Shown one piece after another: positions 24,598 through 36,784 of a DNA stretch of 64,000 nucleotides. This DNA comes from Chelonoidis abingdonii (Eukaryota > Chordata > Testudines > Testudinidae), in contig NC_133774.1 of the NCBI RefSeq assembly GCF_003597395.2, forward strand, positions 45,772,631-45,836,630, in the 5' to 3' direction. Position 1 is the stretch's first letter, and every line of letters starts with the position of its first letter. The notes beneath the pieces are model-generated. The model did not search any database. It saw only the letters and a program-made list of their open reading frames with translations, and had not been told where the DNA came from. A program made the translations under genes and the position numbers.

Positions 24598-24718
24598 CAC
24601 TGACCCTGATCCTGGAAACAACAACATGCATCACCTTACCCACTTGAGCAGCTTCACTGGCTTAATTAGGACTATTTAGTGCAAGTAAGGATTTTTTCAT
24701 TGTAGGATCAGGCCCTTT
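24598..24718. mobile_element. Short foldback MITE
   Basis: The left end ctgaccctgatcctgg and the right end aggatcaggcccttt are inverted relatives. The internal phrases (cccacttgagcagcttcact, tgcaagtaagg) are typical of short reptile foldback repeats. Boundaries are approximate. Confidence 0.5.
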
Positions 24719-26595
24719 ACCTGTATGTTGCATGTTTTTATACACTCTCTCCAGAATTCTACTTTCGAACTTTAAAAATGTCCATTAAGCTTTATGCTTT
24801 GTCACATCGTCTGTGCCAGTTTAAACAACCACCAGCTGCTGCTAGCTTTTGTTTTCATAGATCTTATTTAAACCCTTCTTCCTCTTGCATTGAACTATTT
24901 TCTCCCTACCAGAAAATGCTAAGACTGACTCTGTATGGTAGCATGACTACTATTGTATTTCAAATGCAGCCCAGCTGCTCCGTAAAGCTTTAATCTAATT
25001 GGGGAAAAAAACACCAGTTACATTTACCCACAAATCCTACACATTCCATGCTGGATAATCATGCTTTAACACCACTGTCCATTACTGTTGTTACTGTTCC
25101 ATCCTTGAATGCTACTTTACTAAGCACCTGCCTAAAACACTTAGAATATCTTCAACACTTTGGATCTTTTTTAGCTTATCCAAATGGCATATATTGTGTA
25201 CACTACATTTTTTACCTAACCACAACTAATTACTTTTTACCTTTGTTTCTAGACACCCTCTCCTAAGATGGCCTAGTCTCCAATCGACTGTGCAAAGAGC
25301 CCAGTAATGAAATAAACTAATTTTTAATCCTGTAAATTTTTTGTTGTATTTTCCTGTCTAAAAGGAATAACTCAGAGTATTTTTAATATTTTAAAAATAT
25401 TAGCTCTTTTTAATAGATTCTGAAAGAGTGGAAAAACTGGTCACTCAAAATAACCTCATCTCTGTGTTGGATACACAGGGTTTGTGTCAGGTTATTCACA
25501 AGCACTCCTACAGCTTTTTTTAAACAGCATTGACAAACTTTATTTTTATTTATTCATTAACTTTGCACTTATCACAGCTGTAGATAAGAACTTTCTATTA
25601 AATATACGCTATTGTATCCTTAGGCTTTAGTTACTGACTCAATCCACTGGTGTCCCATTGCTCATTGAGATCTCACCTGTGTTATATACTAAATGACAAA
25701 AAGATTAAATGATCAGTCAGATCTCTCTTTCTAGCACAATATATGAAGCTTGTCAATTTGAGTTCTGGCAGAATGTCAGAGGAAGCAAGCTCCAGAGAGG
25801 AGGACTCTCAGCTAAGAGCTTCCTATGTAAAGGAACTTCAACAAAAGTGCACTGGATGACCTCAACTGTTGTAATGGAATATGAAGAGAACTGACAACAC
25901 AATTCCAGGCTTTGTAGGGTTCTAAAAATGAGAGATAGGAAGACAATGCTAAAGTTATTCTCTTTGAGCACTACTGGGGGGGGTCAGGAAACCTGAGTTC
26001 TATTCCTGTTTCTAAACAGGCCTGCTGTTTGCCCTGGGGCAAGTCACTTGACTTCTCTATGCCCCAGTTCATTATACAGTACTCATCTTGCTTTGGAAAA
26101 GCATTTGGAAATCTGTGGATGAAACGCATTACATAGGTTCCTCTTATGTCCTATGGCAAAACTCCCCCGGAGTTTAATAGTGCAAGGGCAGTCTAGAGCT
26201 GAATAGGCAACCAGTCCTGCACACAGCTCGCAAATGTTAAATTGCAGTTAATGGCAGAGTTGGCTGCAGAATCAGGCATGTACGGCCTTGCAGACAGATT
26301 TAACTTATCTTGGACTTTTCTAAAAAAAAAGATTTTCAAAACATCAATAGCAATTGTATCTTGAAACAGAGGCACCAAATTTCACTTGTAAACTCACTAC
26401 CAAGTTACAGAGTGCAGAGTCACATCTTATGGGCTTGGCCTTTACATCCTTACTCATGTTCCTGAGAGTTTTGCTTAACTAGTAATGACAGGGGAGGGCC
26501 TAAAGTTCCAAATCTTCATTTTATTTACATTTACAAAAATCTCTAACAGCTAAAAAAAAGTTTAAAAATTTATACCAATAAACCATTTCTGAACT

Positions 26596-27062
26596 AAAAG
26601 AACAGGAGTACTTGTGGCACCTTAGAGACTAACAAATTTATTTGAGCATAAGCTTTTGTGGGCTTTCCAGTCCATGCATAGACTGGAACATACAACAAGA
26701 AGATATTTATACATACAGAGAACATGGAAAGGTGGAAGTAGCCATACCAACTGTAAGAGGCCAATCAATTGAGATGAGCTATCAGCAGCAGGAGGGAAAA
26801 AAACTTTTGAAGTAATAATCGAGATGACCCATAGAAGGTGTGAGGATACTTAACATGGGGAAATAGATTCAATTAGTGTAATGGCCCAACCATAACCAGT
26901 CTCTGTTCAAACCTAAGTTAATTGTATCTAATTTGCACATTAATTCAAGTTCAGCAGTCTCTCTTTGGAGTCTGTTTTTGAAGTTTTTTTGTTGTAAAAT
27001 TGCCACCTTCAAGTCTGTCACTGAGTGGTTAGAGAGGTTTCTGAGCTGTGAACTCGTTTTGC
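26596..27062 (-). mobile_element. Penelope-like element 3' end with GIY-YIG remnant
   Basis: Minus-strand translation around 27060-26890 gives, across frameshifts and stops, LSDRLEGGNFTT-like, LQKQTPKR and ELMCKLDTINLGLNRDW-like fragments. This is the pattern of the C-terminal GIY-YIG endonuclease tail of Penelope-like elements (an HSVTDLKV step, then E-L-C-LDT.N.GLNRD). The element ends in a tail containing gtctctaaggtgccacaagt, near-ubiquitous in turtle genomes. The copy is 5'-truncated and inactive. Confidence 0.72.
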
Positions 27063-27186
27063 CTTATTTGCTCTAAAAGCCAAATGTTAATTCCCATCAC
27101 ACCTCCTGGAAAAGCAATGGAATATTCTTAACAAACATGATGTGAACAGAACTACACTAATTAAAATCAGAAGTAAATCAAACTTA

Positions 27187-27432
27187 GGGCTTGTCTACAC
27201 TGGCACTTCGCAGTGCTGCAACTTTCTTGCCCAGGGGTGTGAAAAAACACACCCGAGCGCTGCAAGTTTCAGCGGAGTCGAGTGCCAGTGTACACAGTGC
27301 ACCAGCACAGGGAGCTACTCCCCTCATGGAGGTGGTTTTTTAAGAGCACTGGGAGAGATCTCTCCCAGTGCTATGCCGCAGCTACACAAACCACATTAAA
27401 GCGTGGCCACATTGCCAGTGAAGACATGCCCT
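27187..27432. mobile_element. Non-autonomous DNA transposon (gtctacact family)
   Basis: It starts gggcttgtctacactggc and ends ccagtgaagacatgccc, imperfect inverted repeats. The interior phrases gctgcaactttcttgcccag and actgggagagatctctccca are palindromic. The type recurs at 34491-34766, 35742-35985 and 38140-38404. Confidence 0.75.
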
Positions 27433-29322
27433 GAGTTGAAAAAACTCAGGTGCCCATTGAACACAGCTGTTTGGAAGTCCCTCAGGTAGACCCACCTATC
27501 TTAATTAAATGCTGTTGTGGGATGTACATGAATTGTGCCATTATTAATATAATTGGCTGTCTAAGGAATTTATCAGGATTTACCAAATACTCAGTGTATT
27601 AGAACATTCTTCATCTGCAGCATTATGATGCCATTCCTGATAGGCAATGATACTTTACTTGTACAGTTTATATTGCAATAGCACCCACCGAAGCCAAGAA
27701 TGAAATCCGATTGTCCTAAGTACCATTCAAATGCATAGATAGAGACACTCCCCAGATCCCTCACCCCCCCGAACTGCTATTAAAGAAAGGATATCTGAAG
27801 ATAGAAGGCATGAGCTACTCTCATCTGTAGCTTAAAGATGATTATTTAAACACCATCATTAACTATTTAGTTGTTGCTCATAGAAGCAGAAATATCTAGC
27901 TGATTACTCTGATTCAGAAACATACTTAAGCATGTATATAAAACTTCAAGCCCTGCGTAGTCCCATTGACTTCAGGGGGACTACACATGTGCATCAGGTT
28001 ACACGCAGGCTGAAATAACTTCCCAAATCTGGGCTAAAGAGCTTAACCAGCATAGTTAATATAGGTGCCAAAGATGCAAGAGATCTTTCGGGGCATGTGG
28101 TCCATTCTCTTCGCTAGTACAGGACTGTTTCTATAGTACATTTTGGCACAGTAGGCTTGGTCCCCTGTACTTTGAAATAACTCCAGTGATGGGGATTTCC
28201 ACCCTTTCCTTTGGGAGAGTAACTCACAGTTGAATGGATCTCACAATCAGGAAGCTTTCCTAATGCTCTGGACTAAGTTCTTCTTTTCTTAATCTCATTC
28301 CTTTACCCCTAGTTAGAACCAGGGAGCTGAGGAAAGATACCAGAGAAGAGGCTCATGGCAAAATTGGGCGTTAAGATGAGTAGAGTTTCACCATTTTTTC
28401 TTCATCTTGTTGACCTCTGCCCATGAAGAACTTTCATGGTAAGGCTCCAAATCACTCCAAAATTTGATAGGCTGCCGAGAGGCTCTGTATAACCAAGAAC
28501 AACTCCTATCACTTGGGTGGCTAGAAGTATATTACTCAAACCACTTACCAAACAGACTTCAGAAAGTATTTTTCAAACATTATTACTTATTTTCCAACTC
28601 TGTTTACAAAGTACATTTAACAATGATGGATTCTGTCCCCACACAACAACATCCTGCTCTTGATCTACATTAGGTGGACCTGGATGGGCGCAAGGTGTCC
28701 CACTGATATTAGTGAGGTTCTGCAAGGACACAAGAGTCTACCCACACAGATCAGATTGCAGGATCAGGCCCAGGATCATGGCAAAGACAGGATCAGAGCT
28801 CAGATTTCTGGTTCCCAGTCCTACACAGAGAGCACTCATCCAGGCTATTTCTCAGCAGTTTCTGTTAGGAACTTTGGTCTCTGTATAAAAATGCCTAAAA
28901 TCAAACAGTGTTCTATGTCCCTTTTCACCCCAAAAATCAGTCACAGAAGGCCTCAAATACCTGGTGGAAAGAGCTTAGAGTCCTCCTTCCTCACCCGACT
29001 GCTGACATGTAAATCCCCAGAATAAGTAAGATCAATATGTAACAAAAAGTCAGCCAGAAAGGGAGGGGCAGGAGATGCCACTCCAGCTGGCATGCTGCAG
29101 ACTCTTTAAATAGAAAAGCCTTCAGTGTTCAGGATAGGCACTTACAGAATAAAACGTAATTACAGCCAAATTAACCAGAAAGCCTCGCTGGCAGATTCTC
29201 ATTTGTTTTATTCAAATATGCTTTGAGGGAGAAAAAGATAATATAGGCCTGGATCCCAAGTCCCCCAAGTGTTACACCCCACCCATGCATGCAGGGCTTG
29301 TTCCTTTTTGGAGAGGGAGTAC

Positions 29323-29438
29323 CTGTTAGTCAGCTCCGCCACTTCTTGGGGCTCCACCAACCCTTCGGGGACTTCATCCTCTATAGAGGAGGAAATCTCT
29401 GACACTCTGTCGCACTCAGAGCCAGAATAACCCTCCAT
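29323..29438 (-). CDS. CMYA5: Candidate CMYA5 exon 1 (start codon exon)
   Basis: A minus-strand frame beginning with ATG at 29438 reads MEGYSGSECDRVSEISSSIE, then an acidic stretch (DEVPEGLVEPQEVAELTN). It reaches an AG|GTACTC donor after 38 codons plus two bases. That phase exactly fits exon 2, which begins with one base of a split codon, giving a junction Ser. Myospryn is known to start with a short Ser/Glu/Asp-rich exon. The distance to the TENT2 3' end (about 7.4 kb) also fits the usual tandem order. A TATA-like box lies about 110 bp upstream. Sequence similarity to the human N-terminus is only compositional, so confidence is moderate. The alternative is a chance frame. Confidence 0.6.
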
Positions 29439-29545
29439 TCAGTTCAGGCCTTTGCTGGGATTTTTACCCCCTACTCCGTCCTCCCCAGGGTTGCCTGAAG
29501 CAACTGTCATCCCCAGCAGCTTCAGTCCTCCTGACTCAGGGCAGT
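29439..29545 (-). promoter_or_regulatory. CMYA5: Candidate CMYA5 5' UTR and start region
   Basis: This holds the roughly 107 bp between the TATA-like box and the proposed ATG. If transcription starts 25-30 bp after the box, the leader would be about 80 nt. An upstream in-frame ATG was not noticed in the leader. This is inference from spacing only. Confidence 0.4.
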
Positions 29546-29555
29546 CTTTAAATAG
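29546..29555 (-). promoter_or_regulatory. CMYA5: TATA/MEF2-like A/T box
   Basis: The minus strand reads CTATTTAAAGA here. TATTTAAA is an acceptable TATA element. The ten bases also match the MEF2 consensus (YTA, four A/T, TAR) except near the end. MEF2 control would suit a striated-muscle gene and is reported for mammalian CMYA5. The position upstream of the candidate exon is the main support. Confidence 0.4.
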
Positions 29556-30589
29556 AAGGCAGGAAAGTTACAACACCAAGTTGCTGTTGCTGCCTAAGTC
29601 TTACCACTGGGTCCTAGCACCAGCCTCACCCCAGTACACTGTGAATAATAAAAAGGACAAACCAGCAATTGCAGCCAGTTCTCTGGGCTACTCAAGCCAC
29701 TCACAAACTCAGCTCATTTTTGCTACGAAGCAGCTTTTGGTAACAGTGTTTTATAGCCAAGCTCACTGGCTAAATGTGCAGAGTTACAAAAAGAAACACA
29801 AATCAGGGCTCCAAGTGACCTCCCCCAACCAGAAGAAAGGTAACACACGGATAGCGTGGGGCTATGGGAGTGGAGGAAGCAGATATGTAGAAAGTCTAAT
29901 TGTGTCTCAATATCAGTTATTAAAAGCAAAATAAATGTATGTAAATGTTTAACAGGGGGCTCTGGCGTAGAACCCTGCATGAGGGTTCAGAATAAGATGT
30001 GGTTTTTTAAAATTTTTTTATAAAGATTAAAATATTAAAAACAAGCAAAGAATACACAGCCTTAAAAATGAATGCAGTGCTTGTGAAAGGTGTCAAGTGA
30101 TCCTAGTGTTTCAAGTTTCCTACCCTTACGCCTAGAAATTGGAATGCTGAGTTTATGGACCATGTGAGAGGAGCCAATTCAATACCCTTGGTTTGAAAAA
30201 CATAAGTATTGTAATTAGGCAATGGGAGGCATGACTAGATTTACTGCTCAGATGCTACAGTATCTTGAAACAAGTTACGACTTTCCCTTTCCTTCCCATA
30301 TGGTAACTCTGCTAAATAGTAGTTACTAAAGCCTATAAAGACAAACAATTCACTAAGATGTGGATGAAGACACAGCTGCAGTTTGAACAGCTACTGATAC
30401 TATGTATTGTTATTGATAAGCAAACTAGCAGACTAACAACATCTGCTTTTCCTCTACAACAGATGGAAATCAGCCACATTTGCACTGTAATTATTCTCTA
30501 CTATCATACAAACTGGGCTGCTTTTTACAGGCAAGAAGAAAACTATCTTCAATATTCTTAAATTAGAACTAACCAAATGAAGTGCTTGT

Positions 30590-32330
30590 CACAGTTCAGG
30601 GCAACTGCACCTGTATTTCACCAAAGCAGTTCAGCGATGGCATCCATCATCAGGCTTCCAGCTACCCTGGCCATCACCTTTCTGGGCAGAGACATGGGTC
30701 TCACTTCCTCCGACCAGGGAATCTCCAGGCTGCACAGTCTTCTGACTGTACTGGGATGTCCCAGCAGGGGACTCTGCCTGCTTACTTTCTCTTCAGAGTC
30801 TACCTACAGAGCAGTTGCTCGCAGTTACAAGTTACCATGCAGCACTTCCTATGCAAGCACATTTTTCTCTTAAGGTAAAAGCACTACAAAGAAAACATTT
30901 TAAAAAAAACAATAAAAGAACCTACACACATGCTAATAAGCTTACCAGCGATGCCCCCAATCCGAACATGGGCTCTGGCAGGAGCAGTCCTTCAAAACCC
31001 CACCCAAGGGGTTTCCCCTGTGGTTTCGAGTTCATCATAGGTTTAGCTCAGAACAAGCACCCACTCTTATGGGGCCTCACTAGGACAAGTCCTTCCAAAT
31101 CTTCTCTAAGGATTGGGTCTCTGTTGTATTAATTTATAAGATATAAATGGATTAAACGTGTTAACATCACCCAATCACTGTCCAACATTAAGCACTGTTA
31201 AACAAGGTCCAAGGTTTGGTATACAGAGGCCTCAACCTACTTTCTATCTTGGCAAACACACCAATAATTTGTTTTTTTTGTTGTTTTTTTTTAACGATAA
31301 AGATGGAAAAACAGTTAATACTTCACATTTCAAATGCATTAAATAAAGCTTTTATTTTAGCAACATCTTGTTCTTTCGGGCTGGAGAGTCTTTAGAAGGC
31401 AAACTCCCTTGTGTGGCAGTCTCTTAGATGGTATCAGAGATGGTGATAATTGTCCTTTCAGGGAAAAAGAGACCTTAGTGGAGATGAACCGAAGCTGCTT
31501 CTGCTGCTGTTGAAATTCAATTCTGTTTTTATTCCCAGAGGTGTTTGGGATGCAGCTGGAGCTGGTAGAGGTGGCGATGTGATCTGGGTCCCTCTCTCTG
31601 GCTTGGCCTGGCCAGGACATGTCTCAGGATCAGGATGACAAAAGGCCTGGGGTGCCACTATATGGTGGGGGTGGCAGCAGCCATGATGGTGAAGCTTGTT
31701 CCAGTGGCCTATTTTTCTATCATTTCTTTCATTAGCCAACCAGCAAGGGAATGGTGGACTAGCCCATCCCCTCATTATTTTGTCCACCAATTGGGCCTAG
31801 TTTCTGACACACCAATTTTGGATCACTGATATCTGGCTCCATGTTTTTCTCATTTACCAAGCATGATCTTAAAAGTCCGAGTTACATCAGGAGGCTTTTT
31901 TTGGGGTGGGGTGGACTAATTAAATCTGTCTCCTTTTTGTACCTTTTCCCATCAACATTTGTTGTTTTAGGTTATTGTGACACCTTATGAACTTTCTTAT
32001 GCTTTTTACAGTTGAGTTCACAATTATGGTAAATCTGTAGGCCCTCCATGGATGGGAGGTCCTGTCCATTTGCTGGATCAGGATATTTATCCAAGAATCC
32101 TTTGTCCATTGGTCCGTAAAAAATCCAGTTTGAACTAGTATACGGAAAACTCCCCAAGTGGTAGCTTCAAAGGGCAGATAACCAGAGGAGTTAAATTAGC
32201 ATCCCCCTCCTCCTATACCAGATACACATTTCCACAATAAACACATGCACAAAGGTATTAAGCCTAATTCAATAAGGTTTAAATTAATTCAATAAGGTTT
32301 GTTCAGGATATAGTCAGTCTGTTACAGCAC
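30590..32330 (+). mobile_element. Possible solo LTR-like interspersed repeat
   Basis: The stretch opens with TGTCACAGTTCAGGGC and closes with CAGTCTGTTACA, so the tips form an imperfect TG..CA inverted pair. Internal phrases (ctaataagcttaccagcgat, aggcaaactcccttgtgtgg) are ones I associate with a dispersed turtle repeat. An aataaa (30912) follows the first part. I see no target-site duplication, primer-binding site or coding region, so this could be several repeats side by side. Confidence 0.4.
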
Positions 32331-34490
32331 TCATTGTCATTATATTTATAACAGGGGAACCCCCTTCAACTGAGATTTCGAATTCAAAATCCTAAATTAA
32401 CCAGAATGCTGTTTCTTGATACTTTGAGTGAAATAAAATAATACCTTATTTTATTTGGCACTTTAAATAAATTGCAAGTTGTAAATCAATCATCAAGCTC
32501 TGGTTGGTATCACAAGATTAAGGAAGTCCAGCTGGACCAATTTCTGAATATAAGTCATCTCTCTAAAGTTAAATTACTAAATTGGGTGCCAGAATCATCT
32601 CATCCAAAGTGTTTCCTATGTACAGATAAAGCATTTTTGTTCCCCTTGCCCCAGGCAGTGAGACCTGTTAGGTACATGATGTACAATGCAGTCTCTGCAT
32701 CACAGATCATTTCTTAAATAATTACCTTGATTTAAAGGGACATTAAAGTAGATTATGCCCCAGGTTTGGCCTTGGTCACTGAGATGGAGGATCAGCCGAA
32801 TGAAAGATTTTTTAAGTTAACGGAGAACGGTGTTATACCTTCTTCTATAAGAAAACCTACCTGGAAGCATCTCTGTAGAGACACAATGCTGTAGATAACA
32901 CAAGTATAGATTCGTTCTTACACACAGTGAATGCAGTGTCATTGCTTGCTCCCATCACCCCTAATTTAAGTGACCAGAATAGCACTCTCAACTTTGTCCT
33001 GTACCTCTCACAAATTGGCTTGTTCTGTAAGTAGACCAAAAAAGATTCTACATATCTCTTTACAGGGTCTTCTTGTAAGCACCACACTTCATGGGTAACA
33101 AAGAGATTGATTTACATTTGTACATGCAAACATTAATAAAGAGGAACACGAGAGAACACAAGAACACTAAAACATCCACAGAGTTTAAAGGCCACAATGC
33201 ATTATTAGGTTGTATAGTCTGACCGCCTCTGTGTCACAGGTCATTACATTTCACCCAGTTACTGCTCTGTTGAGCCAAATATCTTGTGTTTGACTACAGC
33301 ATATCTTCCAGAAGGCATTCAGTAGATGGAGAATCAACCACTTCCCTTGGTAGTTTGTTTGAGTGGATAATTGCCCTCACTATGGAAAATTTATTTCTTA
33401 TTTGACTGTATCTGGCTTCAGCTTCCAGCTATTGGTTCTTGTTATGCTTTTTGCCAGTAGATTAAATAACCTTTCAGTTCCTGGTATTTCCTCCCCATGA
33501 AAGTACTATATGCATAAACAAACCCCAACATTATACTACCATTAATCCTGCTTCCTGTCAAAGATCTCACTGACTGACAGATTTATCATCACTAATTTAT
33601 ACCCGCAGTAGTTATTCTTCCAACTGAACTCTAAACTAAAGTAGATCTTTGCCATGTACTCTCACCAACTGCATTCTTGTACTAGTAATGACACTCACTG
33701 ATCTCTAGTTCCCCTTATAGCTCTTACTCTGGCTTCAGGGCACATATTTCAATCTTTTTGGACTAATTTTACTCAAGTCACTATCTCCCCAGTCTAGGAT
33801 TTCCAGAACCCACCTACACACAGAATACCTCATGGGGGATTTACTAGAGTAATTCCTTGCACCATCAGCGTCTTATGTTAATTTAGAGTTCAGCTTTTTC
33901 ACCCAAACCCTGTCCTAATGACCTATTTTGGTCATATGTATAAACTTACTTAATTCTGAGAGCTTGATTTAGATTTACATAAAAAATCTTCAATGAGTTC
34001 ATAATAGAACTCTAATCTCACTGACAGCATAAATCAAATAGTCAAAAAGCCAACATTATAGATCCTACTATACGCAGTCCATGCTGATTCCAATACTGCT
34101 GCTATGGAAAGTGAAGCTTTTGCTATCATTCGGTGAAGTCAGTTAGGTCATCTGTCCAAATCAGAGTCTTAATTGAAAGTGATGTTACTAATTCCTGTGG
34201 CACTGGAACACTGAAGAGAGCTCTTGGAAAAGGACAGAAAGTGAAACAGAATCCTACACATTGTCAATTTCTGGCATAATGTAAACTGAGAAAAGGAAAA
34301 AAGACATCAAGCAGCAAATCACTACCAAAAGTCACATAGTATTCAAAGCTGTTTCTAAAGCAATGGAAGGGGTCTAAATTAAATCATTCCACTTCATTGC
34401 AGTGAGAAACCTCAGAGATGCTTCAGTGTTGGACTATGCACAGTGACAGAAGGAAACATTGGTCCAACATGACAAACCCTTTAACAATTA

Positions 34491-34766
34491 GGCCATACCT
34501 ACACTTACAAGCTTACAGCAGCACAGCTGTACCAATACAGCTGTGCAACTGTAACAGCGCTTGTGTAGCTGCATTATGCCGACGGGAAAGAGCTCTCCTG
34601 GCGATATAATAAAATCAGCTCAACGAGCGGCAGTGGCTATGTAGGTGGGAAAGAGTCTCCAACCAACATAGCACTGTGCACACCAGTGCGTCGCTCAGGG
34701 GAGAGTTTTCTCACATCCCTGAGCAACAAAAGTTTTGCCAACTTAAGTACTAGTGTAGACATCGCC
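34491..34766. mobile_element. MITE with TTA target duplication
   Basis: The element begins ggccatacctacacttacaa and ends tactagtgtagacatcgcc, imperfect inverted repeats. It is flanked by TTA on both sides (34488-34490 and 34767-34769). A 3-bp TWA duplication is the PIF/Harbinger signature. The interior (gagctctcctggcgat, ctcaggggagagttttctc) is related to the other gtctacact MITEs of the window. Confidence 0.75.
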
Positions 34767-35741
34767 TTAGTCTGTTACTTAAAGACTTTAGGTCTCTCAG
34801 AAAACTATTATTGCATCTGATTATAAAGGAGGTGGAATCTGATTACAAATGAGGAACCTTATTTGAGTAAATTGGGGAAGAAATCTGAAAAAATTAATTC
34901 ATAAATATATTGGCTATTACTGGACTCCTCACTCTAAACTAATTGAAGATTTAGCTCATCAACTCATCTTCAAGCAACTACACAGGGTGAGTGATCCAAA
35001 CTTTCTAAACTAAGTGGAAGATAAGCTCAAAAGTTACACAATCCAAACAAAAAAAATTCTTCAAGAGCTTCCATCCTGTTTCACGAAGTTAATCAAGAAC
35101 TACTTCACACAGTAGTACAAGCTTTACAGCATTCACGAGTAATTCTTCAAATAATTGGCATTTCCACAGCATTCCTGCTCCTGGTTGGCCAGAGAGAAGG
35201 ATATTACAATACCTTGATATTTGTTCATTTTTTGAGTTTCCCTTATATGTTATTCTTCACATTACTGGGGTACTGCCACCATCCGTGCCATCACCAGAGA
35301 GAACTACTCCAAAATAGTTACTCAGAAAGTATCTGGCTCAGGAGTACGGGAATACTTGCTGGAGGAAAGAGGGTAGTGCAGATTTATTTCCACACATTTG
35401 AAGGAACTGCCACCTGGACTCATGGATTCCTGGTTACAGGTATAGATGCTCAAAAATGTTTCAACTTTTAATTTTTTTTTTTTTTGCAATTTCTCACTGC
35501 CCTTTTTTTTTTTTAAACCATTAAGTTGATGGCATTATTAAGCTTCATAAAGGAAGCTATAAGGGAGTTTAAAAAAAAGGAGACTCACTATCCTACTAGC
35601 AAATTTTAGGCAAAGATGGGGAAATAGTGCGGGATAGAAAACAATTATTTAAAGCACGGAAAATAGTAACAAGGAGAGCTTTCCTTATGCAATACCTATT
35701 GCCTGTTCTGCTTTATCTGTTGGGAGAGATGCATACCCCAA

Positions 35742-35985
35742 GGGCTTGTCTACACTACTGCTTAAATCAATGTAACTTATGTCATTCAGGAGTGTGAAAA
35801 AGCCACTCCCCTGAGTGACGTAAGTTGCACTGACTTAAAGCGGTGTCTACACTGTGCTATGTTGGTGGGAGATGTTAACTGTTGTTGAGGTAGAGTAGTT
35901 ACTTCAACAAGAGAGCGCTCTCCTGTCAACACAGCATGTCTTCACCAGATGCGTAGCTGCAATGAAGTGTAGTGAAGACAAGCCC
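35742..35985. mobile_element. MITE (gtctacact family)
   Basis: It starts gggcttgtctacactactg and ends gtagtgaagacaagccc, nearly perfect inverted ends of about 17 bp. The body contains actcccctgagtgacgtaag and gagagcgctctcctgtc, which are internal palindromes. Non-coding. Confidence 0.8.
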
Positions 35986-36784
35986 AGTGAGATAAAGTTT
36001 ATGGAAGATTATATACGTAGTTTTGTAGCTTTGACATGCCGCTCACTTGAAATGCTGTCTTGTGTATGCATGTTCCTTTCTAGATCTTCTATTTCCATAA
36101 AGTCTTGTACTCTGAATAGGCACAGAAATAGTTAGAGCCTTTTTAAACATTGTATACACACATCTAGAGTTACCAGAGAATCTTTGAATGCTGACATTTT
36201 GTACTACAAGTTTTCATTGTTTTATGTAAAGCCACTTGATCATATTTCAACACATTTATACATGGGTGACTCATTCAGACTAATTTTAGCATCTCAAGAA
36301 AAGGAAACAAAACCTGATTTGGAATAAAACATTTCAGTTTTATCTGCTTGACTGCTATTGAACTGCAGATTAGATTAAAGTTATAGAAGCAAACTTGTTT
36401 AAAAAAAATTAGATGACAGATTAGAGTGAGATATGTATAGTAAATGATTTTAGAACAGGCAACAACCTGACCGTTTAATCTTAAACATTAACGTGTTCTG
36501 TAACTTTTTAAAGAATTCTGCAATTGATGAAGCATAAATAAAAGTCACCTGCAACTTGGAGACATGGACTCAAGAACATGTAAAGAATCCAAATGTACAT
36601 TTTGAGAAGCCTGTAAGGACTACATTGCACATAGGTATAAAATTCCAACAGCTACACATACATTTCTGGTTTTGGACAAGACAATCCTCAGAGGACTTCT
36701 CATTCTACACAATCACAGGGAAATAGAAAACATTTAGAAGAGCTCATGTGAAACAAGAGCAAAATGAAACAGAAAAGTTATCTG

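Larger units (their letters stand above)
17871..29322. other. CMYA5: CMYA5 intron 1
   Basis: A large intron of about 11.4 kb if the first-exon call is right. It contains several miniature DNA transposons, a GC-rich minisatellite/foldback block at 20.4-22.4 kb, a Penelope-like fragment at 26.6-27.1 kb and old CR1-like and MIR-like relics (about 25990-26130 and 28090-28330). The larger open frames here (19749-20417 minus, 21067-21819 both strands) reflect base composition. No RNA gene is recognised. Confidence 0.6.
29556..36784. other. Spacer between TENT2 3' end and CMYA5 5' end
   Basis: About 7.2 kb with no recognisable exon. It contains the CMYA5 upstream region, a long LTR-like repeat (30590-32330), an old antisense CR1-like relic (about 33190-33540) and two TTA/gtctacact-type MITEs (34491-34766, 35742-35985). 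The remainder is unremarkable AT-rich sequence. Confidence 0.6.

Noticed and set aside
29452..29934. Plus-strand open frame of 160 codons over the CMYA5 upstream region
   Set aside because: No family resemblance, and no promoter or splice support on that strand. It overlaps the proposed CMYA5 promoter and 5' UTR on the other strand.
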